Source: Lachnospira pectinoschiza (GTDB lineage Bacteria > Bacillota > Clostridia > Lachnospirales > Lachnospiraceae). From it: 64,000 bases of DNA. The notes under the pieces are model-generated. The model was not told the origin of the DNA, ran no database searches, and worked only from the letters and a program-made list of their open reading frames with translations. This document shows, one piece after another, positions 53,965 through 62,477 of the stretch. Position 1 is the first letter of the stretch. Every line of letters begins with the position of its first letter. The position numbers and the translations under genes were made by a program. Location of the stretch: the NCBI RefSeq assembly GCF_020564355.1, contig NZ_JAJCRR010000004.1, positions 320,909 to 384,908 on the forward strand, in the 5' to 3' direction.

Positions 53965-54058
53965 ATGTAAACAAGCCATAAATGAAAGCTTGTTTACATC
54001 GCATTTGTTTCGGAATGAAAGCAAATAGACTTTATCGCAGAACTGAATGGAGAGAAAA
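53965..54058 (+). promoter_or_regulatory. leader element copy D2 (class I) with a start-stop
   Basis: ATG 53965 is followed at once by TAA, so the ribosome-binding site GGGGATTA serves a start-stop codon pair. P1 pairs ATGTAAACAAGC (53965-53976) with GCTTGTTTACAT (53988-53999) around CATAAATGAAA. P2 pairs ATTTGTTT (54003-54010) with AAGCAAAT (54019-54026). P3 is truncated: GCAGAACTGAA runs into TGGAGAG, the ribosome-binding site of folE. Confidence 0.6.
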
Positions 54059-54643
54059 ATGAAAGAGATTGATACAGAAGCGGTGGCTTATCATATCCGT
54101 GGGCTGTTAGAAGCACTCGGAGATGACCCGGACAGGGAAGGGCTAAAAGAAACACCGCAACGGGTTGCCAGAATGTACGAAGAAGTATTTGAGGGCATGA
54201 AATATACCAATGAAGAGATTGCACAGATGTTTGACAAGACATTTTCGGAAGACGAAGAAGGCGGGGCGGACCGTTACGGTGATATGGTAGTTGTCAAAGA
54301 TATTGACATTTTTAGTTACTGCGAACATCATCTGGCATTAATGTATGATATGAAAGTTACGGTGGCTTATGTACCCAACGGTAAAGTCATCGGACTTAGT
54401 AAAATTGCAAGAATCGCGGATATGGTGGCAAAGCGGTTACAGCTTCAGGAACGCATCGGCACGGATATTGCGGATATTATTACGCAGGTGACCGGCTCGG
54501 AAGACGTAGCTGTTTATATAGAAGGCTGCCACAGCTGCATGACGGCACGCGGAATCCGAAAGACGAATACAAAAACATATACACAGACACTAAGAGGGAG
54601 ATTTCAAAATGAAAGCAATGGTTTTATGCAGTGGTGGCGTTGA
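54059..54643 (+). CDS. folE: GTP cyclohydrolase I
   Basis: Converts GTP to dihydroneopterin triphosphate, the first step toward queuosine (and folate). The 194-residue protein has [14 protein letters not shown], the zinc-site Cys and His in [30 protein letters not shown] and [13 protein letters not shown], all expected. Start ATG 54059 follows TGGAGAGAAAA; an in-frame ATG at 54047 lies on that site. The last 11 codons (ending SNGFMQWWR) overlap queC by 35 bp in another frame and look non-conserved. Placement inside the que operon suggests dedication to queuosine. Confidence 0.92.
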   Translation: MKEIDTEAVAYHIRGLLEALGDDPDREGLKETPQRVARMYEEVFEGMKYTNEEIAQMFDKTFSEDEEGGADRYGDMVVVKDIDIFSYCEHHLALMYDMKVTVAYVPNGKVIGLSKIARIADMVAKRLQLQERIGTDIADIITQVTGSEDVAVYIEGCHSCMTARGIRKTNTKTYTQTLRGRFQNESNGFMQWWR

Positions 54644-55292
54644 CAGTACCACTTGTTTAGGAATGGCAGTTGATAAGTATGGTGCGGAAAATGTGATTGC
54701 ACTGTCCATTTACTATGGACAGAAGCACACCAAAGAAATCGAGTGTGCGAAAAAAGTAACACAGCATTATCAAGTGGAGCATTTATCACTGGATTTGGAA
54801 AAAATATTCCAGTACAGCGATTGTTCCCTGCTTTCACATTCCGATAAAGAGATTCCGCAGGAAAGCTATGCCAGCCAGATAGAAAAGACAAACGGTACAC
54901 CGGTATCGACATACGTGCCGTTCCGCAATGGACTGTTTTTATCCAGTGCGGCAAGCATTGCACTGTCAAAGGGCTGTGAAGTCATTTACTATGGTGCACA
55001 CAGCGATGACGCGGCGGGAAGCGCATACCCGGACTGTAGTGATGCGTTCAACCGGGCGATAAATGACGCTATTTATATAGGAAGCGGAAAGCAGTTAAAG
55101 GTGGAAGCACCGTTTATTGCACGCACTAAAGCAGAGGTCGTAAAAATCGGACTCGACCTTCATGTGCCGTATGAATATACATGGAGCTGCTATGAGGGAA
55201 ATGAAAAACCGTGTGGAGTCTGCGGAACGTGCATTGACCGTGCCAAAGCATTTGCGGCAAACGGTGTCAAAGACCCGGCATTATCATTTTAA
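54609..55292 (+). CDS. queC: QueC, 7-cyano-7-deazaguanine synthase
   Basis: ATP-dependent enzyme that turns 7-carboxy-7-deazaguanine into preQ0. [15 protein letters not shown] is the PP-loop ATP motif and [18 protein letters not shown] near the C-terminus supplies the four zinc-binding Cys. The 227-residue length is normal. The start overlaps the end of folE by 35 bp (ribosome-binding site AGAGGGAGATTTC inside folE), giving translational coupling. Confidence 0.93.
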   Translation: MKAMVLCSGGVDSTTCLGMAVDKYGAENVIALSIYYGQKHTKEIECAKKVTQHYQVEHLSLDLEKIFQYSDCSLLSHSDKEIPQESYASQIEKTNGTPVSTYVPFRNGLFLSSAASIALSKGCEVIYYGAHSDDAAGSAYPDCSDAFNRAINDAIYIGSGKQLKVEAPFIARTKAEVVKIGLDLHVPYEYTWSCYEGNEKPCGVCGTCIDRAKAFAANGVKDPALSF

Positions 55293-55317
55293 AAATATAA
55301 ATAAGGAAGGAAAAACA

Positions 55318-55815
55318 ATGGCAGGAAGAAGTAAAGAAGAAACGCAGGGGGTAACACTGCTTGGCAATCAGGGAACAAAGTATCCCGACAATTATGCGCC
55401 GGAGGTTTTGGAAACATTTGTAAACAAACACCCGGATAACGACTATTTTGTAAAATTTAACTGCCCGGAATTTACAAGCCTCTGCCCGATTACAGGTCAG
55501 CCGGACTTTGCAGCAATTACAATTTCGTATGTGCCGGATGTAAAAATGGTAGAGAGTAAATCATTAAAGCTGTATCTGTTCAGCTTCCGCAATCACGGAG
55601 ATTTTCATGAAGACTGTGTCAACATCATCATGAAAGATTTAATCCGCCTGATGGAGCCGAAGTACATAGAAGTATGGGGAAAATTCACCCCGCGCGGCGG
55701 CATTTCCATTGACCCGTACTGCAATTACGGAAAGCCGGGGACACGCTGGGAGCAGGTTGCATGGGAGCGGTTAAGCAGTCATGACTTATACCCTGAAAAG
55801 GTAGACAACCGCTAA
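55318..55815 (+). CDS. queF: QueF, NADPH-dependent preQ0 reductase
   Basis: Reduces preQ0 to preQ1, the ligand sensed by the leader riboswitch. The 165-residue protein is of the short (unimodular) QueF type: catalytic Cys in [15 protein letters not shown], Asp in [11 protein letters not shown], and [19 protein letters not shown] 55318 follows AAGGAAGGAAAAAC. A longer reading frame from 55162 overlaps queC out of frame and is not credible. It ends the operon; a long hairpin follows. Confidence 0.92.
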   Translation: MAGRSKEETQGVTLLGNQGTKYPDNYAPEVLETFVNKHPDNDYFVKFNCPEFTSLCPITGQPDFAAITISYVPDVKMVESKSLKLYLFSFRNHGDFHEDCVNIIMKDLIRLMEPKYIEVWGKFTPRGGISIDPYCNYGKPGTRWEQVAWERLSSHDLYPEKVDNR

Positions 55816-55879
55816 ACTGGCTATAAGAGTTTTAACAACTGACCATATATAAATTTAAAACTGAATATAAACAGATTTG

Positions 55880-55933
55880 AAACTGGACATTATAAAAATA
55901 TTATTTTTGAATATTTTATTATGCCCAGTTTTT
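55880..55933 (+). terminator. long imperfect hairpin after queF
   Basis: AAACTGG at 55880 and CCAGTTT near 55925 are the outer arms; AT-rich inner arms (ATTATAAAAATATT / AATATTTTATTATG) extend the stem to about 20 bp with few mismatches, and TTTTTG follows. Probably the que operon terminator. The related AACTGACCATATATAAA and AACTGAATATAAA upstream (55837-55872) give a repeat-like look, so an operator for pdxS is an alternative. Confidence 0.5.
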
Positions 55934-55992
55934 GTTATACTCCATTTAAATGTTGATTCAAAATTAATAAAAAGGAAATGGAGAAAAAAACG

Positions 55993-56880
55993 ATGGCAAA
56001 CGAAAATGCAAAAAACAGATACGAATTAAATAAAGAACTGGCACAGATGTTAAAGGGCGGCGTTATTATGGACGTTACCACACCGGAACAGGCAAGAATC
56101 GCACAGGAAGCAGGCGCATGTGCGGTCATGGCACTGGAAAGAATCCCGGCGGATATCCGTGCGGCAGGCGGTGTTGCAAGAATGAGTGACCCGAAGATGA
56201 TTAAAGGAATTCAGGAAGCAGTAACTATTCCTGTTATGGCAAAATGCAGAATTGGACATTTTGCGGAAGCACAGATTCTGGAAGCAATCGAAATCGACTA
56301 TATTGATGAAAGTGAAGTATTATCTCCGGCAGATGATGTTTACCACATTGACAAACACAAGTTTTCCGTACCGTTTGTATGCGGCGCAAAGGATTTAGGG
56401 GAAGCGTTAAGAAGAATTAACGAAGGTGCTTCCATGATTCGTACAAAGGGTGAACCGGGAACAGGTGACGTTGTGCAGGCAGTCCGTCATATGAGAAAAA
56501 TGAACAGTGAAATGGCAAGACTTGTTTCCATGCGTGAAGATGAATTGTTTCAGGCGGCAAAGGAATTACAGGTACCGTATGATTTAGTATTATATGTTCA
56601 TGAGAACGGAAAGCTTCCGGTTGTAAACTTTGCAGCAGGCGGCGTTGCAACACCGGCAGACGCGGCACTGATGATGCAGCTTGGCGCAGAAGGTGTATTC
56701 GTAGGTTCCGGTATTTTTAAATCAGGAAATCCGGCAAAACGTGCGGCAGCAATCGTAAAGGCAGTTGCTAACTTCACAGATGCAAAGCTGATTGCAGAGT
56801 TATCTGAAGACTTAGGCGAAGCAATGGTTGGTATCAATGAACAGGAAATTGAACTTTTAATGGCTGAAAGAGGCAAATAG
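55993..56880 (+). CDS. pdxS: PdxS, pyridoxal 5'-phosphate synthase lyase subunit
   Basis: PdxS forms PLP from ribose 5-phosphate, glyceraldehyde 3-phosphate and ammonia delivered by PdxT. The 295-residue barrel protein shows [46 protein letters not shown] with the catalytic Lys, and [19 protein letters not shown] use ATG 55993 ([16 protein letters not shown]) because TGGAG lies 9 bases upstream; ATG 55978 overlaps AAAGGAAATGG. pdxT follows, but leader element E is inserted between them. Confidence 0.92.
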   Translation: MANENAKNRYELNKELAQMLKGGVIMDVTTPEQARIAQEAGACAVMALERIPADIRAAGGVARMSDPKMIKGIQEAVTIPVMAKCRIGHFAEAQILEAIEIDYIDESEVLSPADDVYHIDKHKFSVPFVCGAKDLGEALRRINEGASMIRTKGEPGTGDVVQAVRHMRKMNSEMARLVSMREDELFQAAKELQVPYDLVLYVHENGKLPVVNFAAGGVATPADAALMMQLGAEGVFVGSGIFKSGNPAKRAAAIVKAVANFTDAKLIAELSEDLGEAMVGINEQEIELLMAERGK

Positions 56881-57026
56881 TGTGAAAAATAACGCTGATG
56901 CGCCATTTTTCACACAGTTGTTTGTTTCTGAGCGAAAGCAAACAACATTGATGGCAGATGAGAAATCGCCTGCGCGAATTTCTCATCGCCGCTTCGCGAC
57001 AAAGTCGCTCAGAAATGAGGAGTAGT
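56881..57026 (+). promoter_or_regulatory. leader element copy E (class II, most complete)
   Basis: GTG 56882, 1 bp after the pdxS stop, opens a 47-codon ORF ending with TAG 57023-57025, 1 bp before pdxT. P1: TGTGAAAAAT (56881-56890) / ATTTTTCACA (56905-56914), inner CGC/GCG stem and TGAT loop. P2: GTTGTTTGTTT (56917-56927) / AAGCAAACAAC (56936-56946). P3: GATGAGAAATCGC / GCGAATTTCTCATC. TTTCTGAGCGA (56925-56935) is fully complementary to TCGCTCAGAAA (57005-57015), directly before TGAGGAG of pdxT. Confidence 0.72.
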
Positions 57027-57587
57027 ATGAAAATCGGAATTCTTGCAGTACAGGGGGCATTTGCAGAACATGAGCAGATGCTGGAACAATTAGGTGCAGA
57101 ATATATAGAATTAAGAAAATGTGAGGACGTCCGTCAGTCTTATGACGGACTGATTCTTCCGGGCGGAGAAAGTACCGTACAGGGAAAACTGATGCGGGAA
57201 CTGGATATGTTTGATACCATACAGAGCCAGATAAAAAACGGTATGCCGGTGCTTGCAACGTGTGCCGGGGCGATTCTTTTAGCACAGCAGTTAAGCAATG
57301 ATGCGGCAACACATCTTGCCACGCTTCCGGCGGTTGTGCGCCGCAACGCTTACGGAAGACAGCTCGGCAGTTTTTCCGTTGACGAACAGATTGAAGGAAT
57401 CGGTACGTTTCCGATGCGCTTTATCCGCGCACCGTATATTGAAAAAGTATTGGACGATACAAAGGTACTTGCAAAAGTGGACGGTAATATTGTAATGGTG
57501 GAAAATAAAAACCAGCTTGCAATGTCCTTCCACCCGGAACTGACATCAGATACGCGGATTCATGAAATGTTTTTGAAAAAAATTTAG
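57027..57587 (+). CDS. pdxT: PdxT, pyridoxal 5'-phosphate synthase glutaminase subunit
   Basis: Glutamine amidotransferase partner of PdxS. The 186-residue protein begins MKIGILAVQGAFAEHEQML, has LILPGGESTVQ, the nucleophile Cys in VLATCAGAILLA and the His-Glu pair in AMSFHPELTSD. Start ATG 57027 follows TGAGGAGTAGT of leader copy E; longer in-frame starts lie inside the leader. The unusual point is that leader element E separates it from pdxS, so the two subunits are not simply co-translated. Confidence 0.93.
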   Translation: MKIGILAVQGAFAEHEQMLEQLGAEYIELRKCEDVRQSYDGLILPGGESTVQGKLMRELDMFDTIQSQIKNGMPVLATCAGAILLAQQLSNDAATHLATLPAVVRRNAYGRQLGSFSVDEQIEGIGTFPMRFIRAPYIEKVLDDTKVLAKVDGNIVMVENKNQLAMSFHPELTSDTRIHEMFLKKI

Positions 57588-57641
57588 CAAAAGAATGTCA
57601 AAAAATTAACAAAAAGTCTAGGCATATTTTTCTTTTTTTGG

Positions 57642-57647
57642 TATAAT
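57642..57647 (+). promoter_or_regulatory. -10 element of ppdK
   Basis: TATAAT, 76 bp before the start codon, preceded by a T-rich stretch. The -35 (TAGGCA at 17 bp) is weak, so an activator or UP-like element may be involved. Confidence 0.5.
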
Positions 57648-57722
57648 CATATAAAAGAGTAGTGGGGTAAAACCCCCGGCATCATATGGATTAACTGTTA
57701 GAAAAGTATGGAGGGCAAAGGT

Positions 57723-60359
57723 ATGAGGAAATGGGTTTACAAATTTCATGAAGGCAATGCAGACATGCGGGAGCTTCTCGGTGGAAAGGGTGCGAATCTT
57801 GCAGAGATGACCAATCTCGGTATGCCGATTCCACAGGGGTTTACCATAACGACGGAAGCATGCACGGATTATTATGCAAATGAGGAGCAAATCCGCGAAG
57901 AAATCCAGACACAGATTTTTGAAGCGGTGGGCTGGCTGGAGCAGGTAAACGGAAAGAAGTTCGGGGACAATGTCAATCCGTTGTTAGTATCTGTCCGTTC
58001 CGGCGCAAGGGCATCCATGCCGGGCATGATGGATACCATTTTAAATCTGGGACTGAATGATGAAGCAGTGGAAGGATTTGCAGAAAAGACCGGCAATCCG
58101 CGTTTTGCATATGATTCGTACAGAAGATTTATCCAGATGTTTTCCGATGTTGTCATGGAAGTGCCGAAGTCTTACTTTGAAAAGATTATTGACGAGGTCA
58201 AGACAGACAAAAAAATCAAGTATGATACGGAACTGACGGCAGAGGATTTAAAGGAACTGATTGCGCGGTTTAAACAGGTTTACCGTGAAGCAATGGATGG
58301 AAAAGAATTTCCACAGAATCCACAGGAGCAGTTAATGGAAGCCGTTAAAGCGGTATTTCGTTCATGGAATACGCCGCGTGCCATTACTTACCGCAGAATG
58401 AATGACATTCCGGGGGACTGGGGAACGGCAGTCAATGTCCAGACCATGGTATTCGGCAATAAAGGTGCAACTTCGGGAACGGGTGTTGCATTTACAAGAA
58501 ATCCGTCAACCGGTGCAAAGGGCATTTATGGGGAGTATTTAATTAATGCACAAGGCGAAGATGTGGTTGCCGGCGTGCGCACACCACAGCCGATTACGCA
58601 GCTTGAACAGGATATGCCGGAGTGCTACCGTGAATTTATTGATCTGGCGATGAAGTTAGAAGACCATTACCGCGATATGCAGGATATGGAATTTACCATT
58701 GAAGAAGGAAAGCTGTATTTCTTACAGACCCGCAACGGCAAGCGGACGGCACAGGCTGCAATCCGGATTGCATGTGATTTGGTAGATGAAGGAAAAATCA
58801 CACCACAGGAAGCCGTGCTTAGAATTGATGCAAAATCACTCGACCAGGTACTGCACCCAACGTTTGATACGGAAGCTTTAAAGGCAGGGGAAGTGATTGG
58901 AGAAGCACTTCCGGCTTCACCGGGTGCGGCGGCAGGTAAAATTGTATTTACGGCGGAAGATGCCAAACGGCTCGTGAAAGAGAATAAAAAAGAACGTGTC
59001 ATTCTGGTACGTCTGGAAACATCACCGGAAGATATTGAAGGAATGCACGCAGCACAGGGAATCCTTACCGTGCGCGGCGGCATGACATCCCATGCGGCAG
59101 TCGTGGCAAGAGGCATGGGAACGTGTTGTGTATCCGGCTGTGGTGCGATTGCGATTGATGAAGAGGCAAAAGAATTTACACTGGGTGGATATACATTCCA
59201 TGAAGGAGATTTTATTTCACTGGACGGTACAACCGGAAAGATATATAAAGGGGACATTCAGACGGTAGAAGCAACCGTGAGCGGAAATTTCGGACGGATT
59301 ATGGAGTGGGCAGATGAGTTTAGGACACTGGGTGTACGAACCAATGCAGATACACCGGCAGATACGAAAAAAGCTGTGGAACTGGGAGCTGAAGGAATCG
59401 GACTGTGCCGGACAGAGCATATGTTTTTTGAGCAGGACAGAATTCCGAAAATCCGTAAAATGATTCTGTCAAAGACCGTAGAGGGCAGAGTTGCGGCATT
59501 GGATGAACTGCTTGTATTCCAGAAAGCGGATTTTAAGGCAATGTATGAAGCACTGGAAGGCAGACCGATGACCGTGCGTTATTTAGACCCGCCGCTGCAT
59601 GAATTTTTACCGACAGAGGAAGAAGACATCAAGGCACTGGCAGAAGATATGCACATGACTGTTGAGGAGATTAAAGAAACGTGCGCCGCACTGCACGAAT
59701 TTAATCCGATGATGGGACACCGAGGCTGTCGTCTGGCGGTAACATATCCTGAAATTGCACGTATGCAGACCAGAGCGGTTATGGAAGCGGCGATTGAGGT
59801 GCATGTCGAAAAAGGATACGACATTGTGCCGGAGATTATGATTCCGCTGGTCGGAGAACGAAAAGAATTAAAATTCGTAAAAGATGTCGTTGTCGAAACA
59901 GCAGAGCAGGTCAAAGCAGAAAAACAGTCCGATATTCACTATAAAATCGGAACCATGATTGAAATTCCGCGTGCGGCACTGCTTGCAGATGAGATTGCAC
60001 AGGAAGCAGAATTTTTCTCATTTGGCACAAATGACCTAACGCAGATGACATTTGGTTTTTCAAGAGATGATGCGGGCAAGTTTTTGGATTCTTATTATAA
60101 GAGCAAGATTTACGAATCAGACCCGTTTGCACGCTTAGACCAGAATGGTGTAGGCCAGCTGGTTGCAATGGCAGTGCAGAAGGGCAGAAGCACCCGGCCG
60201 GATTTAAAATGCGGTATCTGCGGCGAGCATGGCGGCGACCCATCCAGCATTGCATTCTGTCATAAGGCAGGCTTAAATTACGTCAGCTGTTCACCGTTCC
60301 GCGTGCCGATTGCAAGAATTGCGGCGGCACAGGCAGCACTTTCTGATACGGAAAAGTAA
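57723..60359 (+). CDS. ppdK: pyruvate, phosphate dikinase
   Basis: Interconverts pyruvate, ATP and phosphate with phosphoenolpyruvate, AMP and pyrophosphate; in anaerobes it often runs in the glycolytic direction. The 878-residue protein has the N-terminal nucleotide-binding domain (LLGGKGANLAEMTNLG; VSVRSGARASMPGMMDTI), the swivelling phosphohistidine domain (LTVRGGMTSHAAVVARGMG) and the C-terminal PEP domain with CGICGEHGGDPSS. Full length for the family. ATG 57723 follows GGAGG by 8 bases; ATG 57708 is an upstream in-frame alternative. Confidence 0.95.
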   Translation: MRKWVYKFHEGNADMRELLGGKGANLAEMTNLGMPIPQGFTITTEACTDYYANEEQIREEIQTQIFEAVGWLEQVNGKKFGDNVNPLLVSVRSGARASMPGMMDTILNLGLNDEAVEGFAEKTGNPRFAYDSYRRFIQMFSDVVMEVPKSYFEKIIDEVKTDKKIKYDTELTAEDLKELIARFKQVYREAMDGKEFPQNPQEQLMEAVKAVFRSWNTPRAITYRRMNDIPGDWGTAVNVQTMVFGNKGATSGTGVAFTRNPSTGAKGIYGEYLINAQGEDVVAGVRTPQPITQLEQDMPECYREFIDLAMKLEDHYRDMQDMEFTIEEGKLYFLQTRNGKRTAQAAIRIACDLVDEGKITPQEAVLRIDAKSLDQVLHPTFDTEALKAGEVIGEALPASPGAAAGKIVFTAEDAKRLVKENKKERVILVRLETSPEDIEGMHAAQGILTVRGGMTSHAAVVARGMGTCCVSGCGAIAIDEEAKEFTLGGYTFHEGDFISLDGTTGKIYKGDIQTVEATVSGNFGRIMEWADEFRTLGVRTNADTPADTKKAVELGAEGIGLCRTEHMFFEQDRIPKIRKMILSKTVEGRVAALDELLVFQKADFKAMYEALEGRPMTVRYLDPPLHEFLPTEEEDIKALAEDMHMTVEEIKETCAALHEFNPMMGHRGCRLAVTYPEIARMQTRAVMEAAIEVHVEKGYDIVPEIMIPLVGERKELKFVKDVVVETAEQVKAEKQSDIHYKIGTMIEIPRAALLADEIAQEAEFFSFGTNDLTQMTFGFSRDDAGKFLDSYYKSKIYESDPFARLDQNGVGQLVAMAVQKGRSTRPDLKCGICGEHGGDPSSIAFCHKAGLNYVSCSPFRVPIARIAAAQAALSDTEK

Positions 60360-60377
60360 AAGTATAAAAAATAAACG

Positions 60378-60429
60378 AAAAGACTGTTTTAAGGATAAAA
60401 GATACAATATCTTTAAAACAGTCTTTTTT
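60378..60429 (+). terminator. strong Rho-independent terminator of ppdK
   Basis: AAAAGACTGTTTTAA pairs with TTAAAACAGTCTTTT, with an inner AAAGATA/TATCTTT stem, ending in a T run. Between it and leader F only a short gene-free stretch with tandem TATAAT elements (60517-60522 and 60522-60527) is seen. Confidence 0.9.
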
Positions 60430-60550
60430 GCGGCTTAAAATCTTCATATAAAAGTGACACATCAAAAGCCATGCCCCACCCAAAGCAGAAAGAGATTGCG
60501 GTGTGCTAAAAAAACATATAATATAATGGTATAAAAAATCAGGCGAAAAT

Positions 60551-60696
60551 GGAGAGAAATGCGAAAATCCATAAATTAAAGATTTTCGCATAACATTTTG
60601 TGCCGCAGGCGTCACAAAATTGTGTTTATCGCAGAACTGAACCGGTTCAGTTCGTGGTTTCTCCGGCATTAGAATGTCTGCGGAAATGAGGAGAGT
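60551..60696 (+). promoter_or_regulatory. leader element copy F (class I)
   Basis: GGAGAGAA precedes ATG 60559, which opens a six-codon ORF ending at 60579. P1: ATGCGAAAATC (60559-60569) / GATTTTCGCAT (60581-60591) around CATAAATTAAA. P2: ATTTTGTG (60595-60602) / CACAAAAT (60613-60620) around CCGCAGGCGT. P3 is the 20-bp palindrome GAACTGAACC/GGTTCAGTTC (60634-60653). CCGCAG of the P2 loop is complementary to CTGCGG (60678-60683), directly before AAATGAGGAG and the start of copy G. Confidence 0.68.
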
Positions 60697-60842
60697 ATGA
60701 AAAATAATGCTGATGCGATTATTTTTCATACGGAGATTTGTTTCTGAACGAAAACAAATCTCCCTGATGGCAGATGAGAAATCGCCTTCGCGAATTTCTC
60801 ATCGCCATTTCGCGATAAAATCGTTCAAGAAATGAGGAGAGT
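60697..60842 (+). promoter_or_regulatory. leader element copy G (class II)
   Basis: ATG 60697 opens a 16-codon ORF ending at TGA 60745-60747. P1: ATGAAAAATAAT (60697-60708) / ATTATTTTTCAT (60718-60729), inner GC/GC and TGAT loop. P2: GGAGATTTGTTT (60732-60743) / AAACAAATCTCC (60752-60763). P3: GATGAGAAATCGC / GCGAATTTCTCATC. The P2 loop reads TCTGAACGA where copies A and E have TCTGAGCGA, and the 3' strand reads TCGTTCAAGA where they have TCGCTCAGA, so the pair change is compensated (with one extra A). Confidence 0.7.
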
Positions 60843-62354
60843 ATGAAAAAGGCAATTTTAATTGTGAGTTTTGGGACGACTTACCCGGAAACACGTCAGA
60901 AAAATATAGCGGCAATTACCAGACAGGTGCGGGCATTGTATCCTGATGTTTTGGTAGCAGAGGCTGTATCCAGTACAATTGTACGAAATGTAATGAAAAA
61001 GCGTGAACATATGGATGCAAAGAGCCCTGAAGAAGGACTGATAAAACTCAAAGAGCAGGGGGCAACCCATGTAGCGGTATTCCCGACCCATGTTATTGAC
61101 GGAATTGAAAATCACCGCATGAAGCAGGCAGTTGAAGAATACCGTTTGGCATTTGAACAGATAACCGTGGCAGATGCACTTTTGACAGAGCCGGAGGATT
61201 ATACAAATGTAGCAAAAGCATTGTGGGAATCTTTAAAAGAAGAAACAGGAGATGCGCCACTGATTTTAATGGGACATGGCACGGAACACGCGGCAGACAG
61301 CAGTTACGCCGTTATGGAGCAGGCATTGCGGGCATATGCACAACATCCGGTGTATATTGCAACCGTTGAAGGAAAGCGGACAATTGCAGATGTCATTGCA
61401 CAGATGAAATTCGAGGGGATTGTAAATACTAAAGTTATTGTGGCACCGTTTATGCTGGTAGCGGGTGACCATGCCAATAATGACATGGCAGGAGAAGAAG
61501 ATTCTTTTTCAAGCCTGTTAAGGGAAGAAGGTTATGCGCCGGAATGTATTTTACGTGGAATTGCAGAATATCCGGCAATCCGGGAAGTTTATTTATCACA
61601 TTTACAAAAAACTACAGGTACGCTGTTTGCGGATATTACGGCACAGAATCGTCCGGGAATCCTTTATGGAATCGGTGTAGGGAGCGGTAATCCCAAGCAG
61701 ATGACGTTACAGGCATTGGAAATCATCCGTTCCTGTGATTTGATTGTGCTTCCGGCGGTGTCCAAAGAGGAGTGTTATGCGTACCGTATTGTAGGACAGG
61801 TCTGCCCGGAAATTTCGGATATGCCGCTGTTGTGTATGCCGTTTCCGATGATAAAAGATGAGAAGAAACTGGAACTTGCCCATACACGTATTTATGAAAC
61901 GATAGAGGATTATCTGCGGCGCGGTCAGATTGTTGGAATGCTTACAATCGGTGACCCCGGTATTTATTCAACCTACCTGTATATGCACAAGCGTGCAAAA
62001 GAAAACGGCTGGCAGGCAGAAATCATAAACGGGGTGCCGTCATTTTGTGCGGTTGCTGCAAAATTAGGTATTTCACTCGGAGAAAAAAAGGAAGAAATTC
62101 ATATTATTCCGGCGGCGTATGAAGTGGAAGATACATTTTCCTATAGCGGAACGTGCGTTTATATGAAATCAGGCAAACGGCTGGCAGAACTGTTAGATGC
62201 CCTGCGGTCATGGCAGGATAAGACAGGGAAAATATATGAAGTATGGGGTGTTTCCAATTGCGGTATGGCGCAGGAACAGGTATATTATGGATTAGATGAA
62301 CTGGAAAAAGCAAAAGGGTATCTGACAACAGTCATTGCAAAACAAAAGAAATAA
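60843..62354 (+). CDS. CbiK-CbiL fusion: cobaltochelatase and C20-methyltransferase
   Basis: Two consecutive enzymes of the oxygen-independent cobalamin route in one 503-residue chain. Residues about 1-265 are a CbiK-type sirohydrochlorin cobaltochelatase (ILIVSFGTTYPETRQ; metal-binding His in LMGHGTEHAAD and GDHANND). Residues about 272-500 are a CbiL-type SAM-dependent methyltransferase (GILYGIGVGSGNPKQMTL; MLTIGDPGIYSTY). The start follows TGAGGAGAGT of leader copy G. No other cobalamin gene and no cobalamin riboswitch is visible nearby, so the rest of the pathway must lie elsewhere. Two leader elements precede it. Confidence 0.88.
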   Translation: MKKAILIVSFGTTYPETRQKNIAAITRQVRALYPDVLVAEAVSSTIVRNVMKKREHMDAKSPEEGLIKLKEQGATHVAVFPTHVIDGIENHRMKQAVEEYRLAFEQITVADALLTEPEDYTNVAKALWESLKEETGDAPLILMGHGTEHAADSSYAVMEQALRAYAQHPVYIATVEGKRTIADVIAQMKFEGIVNTKVIVAPFMLVAGDHANNDMAGEEDSFSSLLREEGYAPECILRGIAEYPAIREVYLSHLQKTTGTLFADITAQNRPGILYGIGVGSGNPKQMTLQALEIIRSCDLIVLPAVSKEECYAYRIVGQVCPEISDMPLLCMPFPMIKDEKKLELAHTRIYETIEDYLRRGQIVGMLTIGDPGIYSTYLYMHKRAKENGWQAEIINGVPSFCAVAAKLGISLGEKKEEIHIIPAAYEVEDTFSYSGTCVYMKSGKRLAELLDALRSWQDKTGKIYEVWGVSNCGMAQEQVYYGLDELEKAKGYLTTVIAKQKK

Positions 62355-62477
62355 AAATGCGGCAGACGGGATTCAGGAACAGTATCTGTATATATCCAAT
62401 ATAGAACAGATAGAGCAGACAATCGGCTTATTTTGTAAGTATAAAGAACCATTGTAATTTACGTTTATAGAAGATAT

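Noticed and set aside
55162..55317. 52-codon N-terminal extension of QueF
   Set aside because: It overlaps queC in another frame; the AAGGAAGG site and normal QueF length support ATG 55318.
58667..59257. 196-codon ORF antisense to ppdK
   Set aside because: It mirrors the conserved ppdK frame, has no ribosome-binding site and is rich in Ser and Ala as expected of a shadow frame.
60430..60842. Cobalamin riboswitch before the cbiK-cbiL fusion
   Set aside because: No B12-box-like sequence was found; the region is filled by leader elements F and G.
19812..60842. Leader elements as one ligand-sensing riboswitch
   Set aside because: The downstream genes have unrelated functions, and copies occur in tandem with partial deletions, which suits a repeated cassette better than a single ligand sensor.
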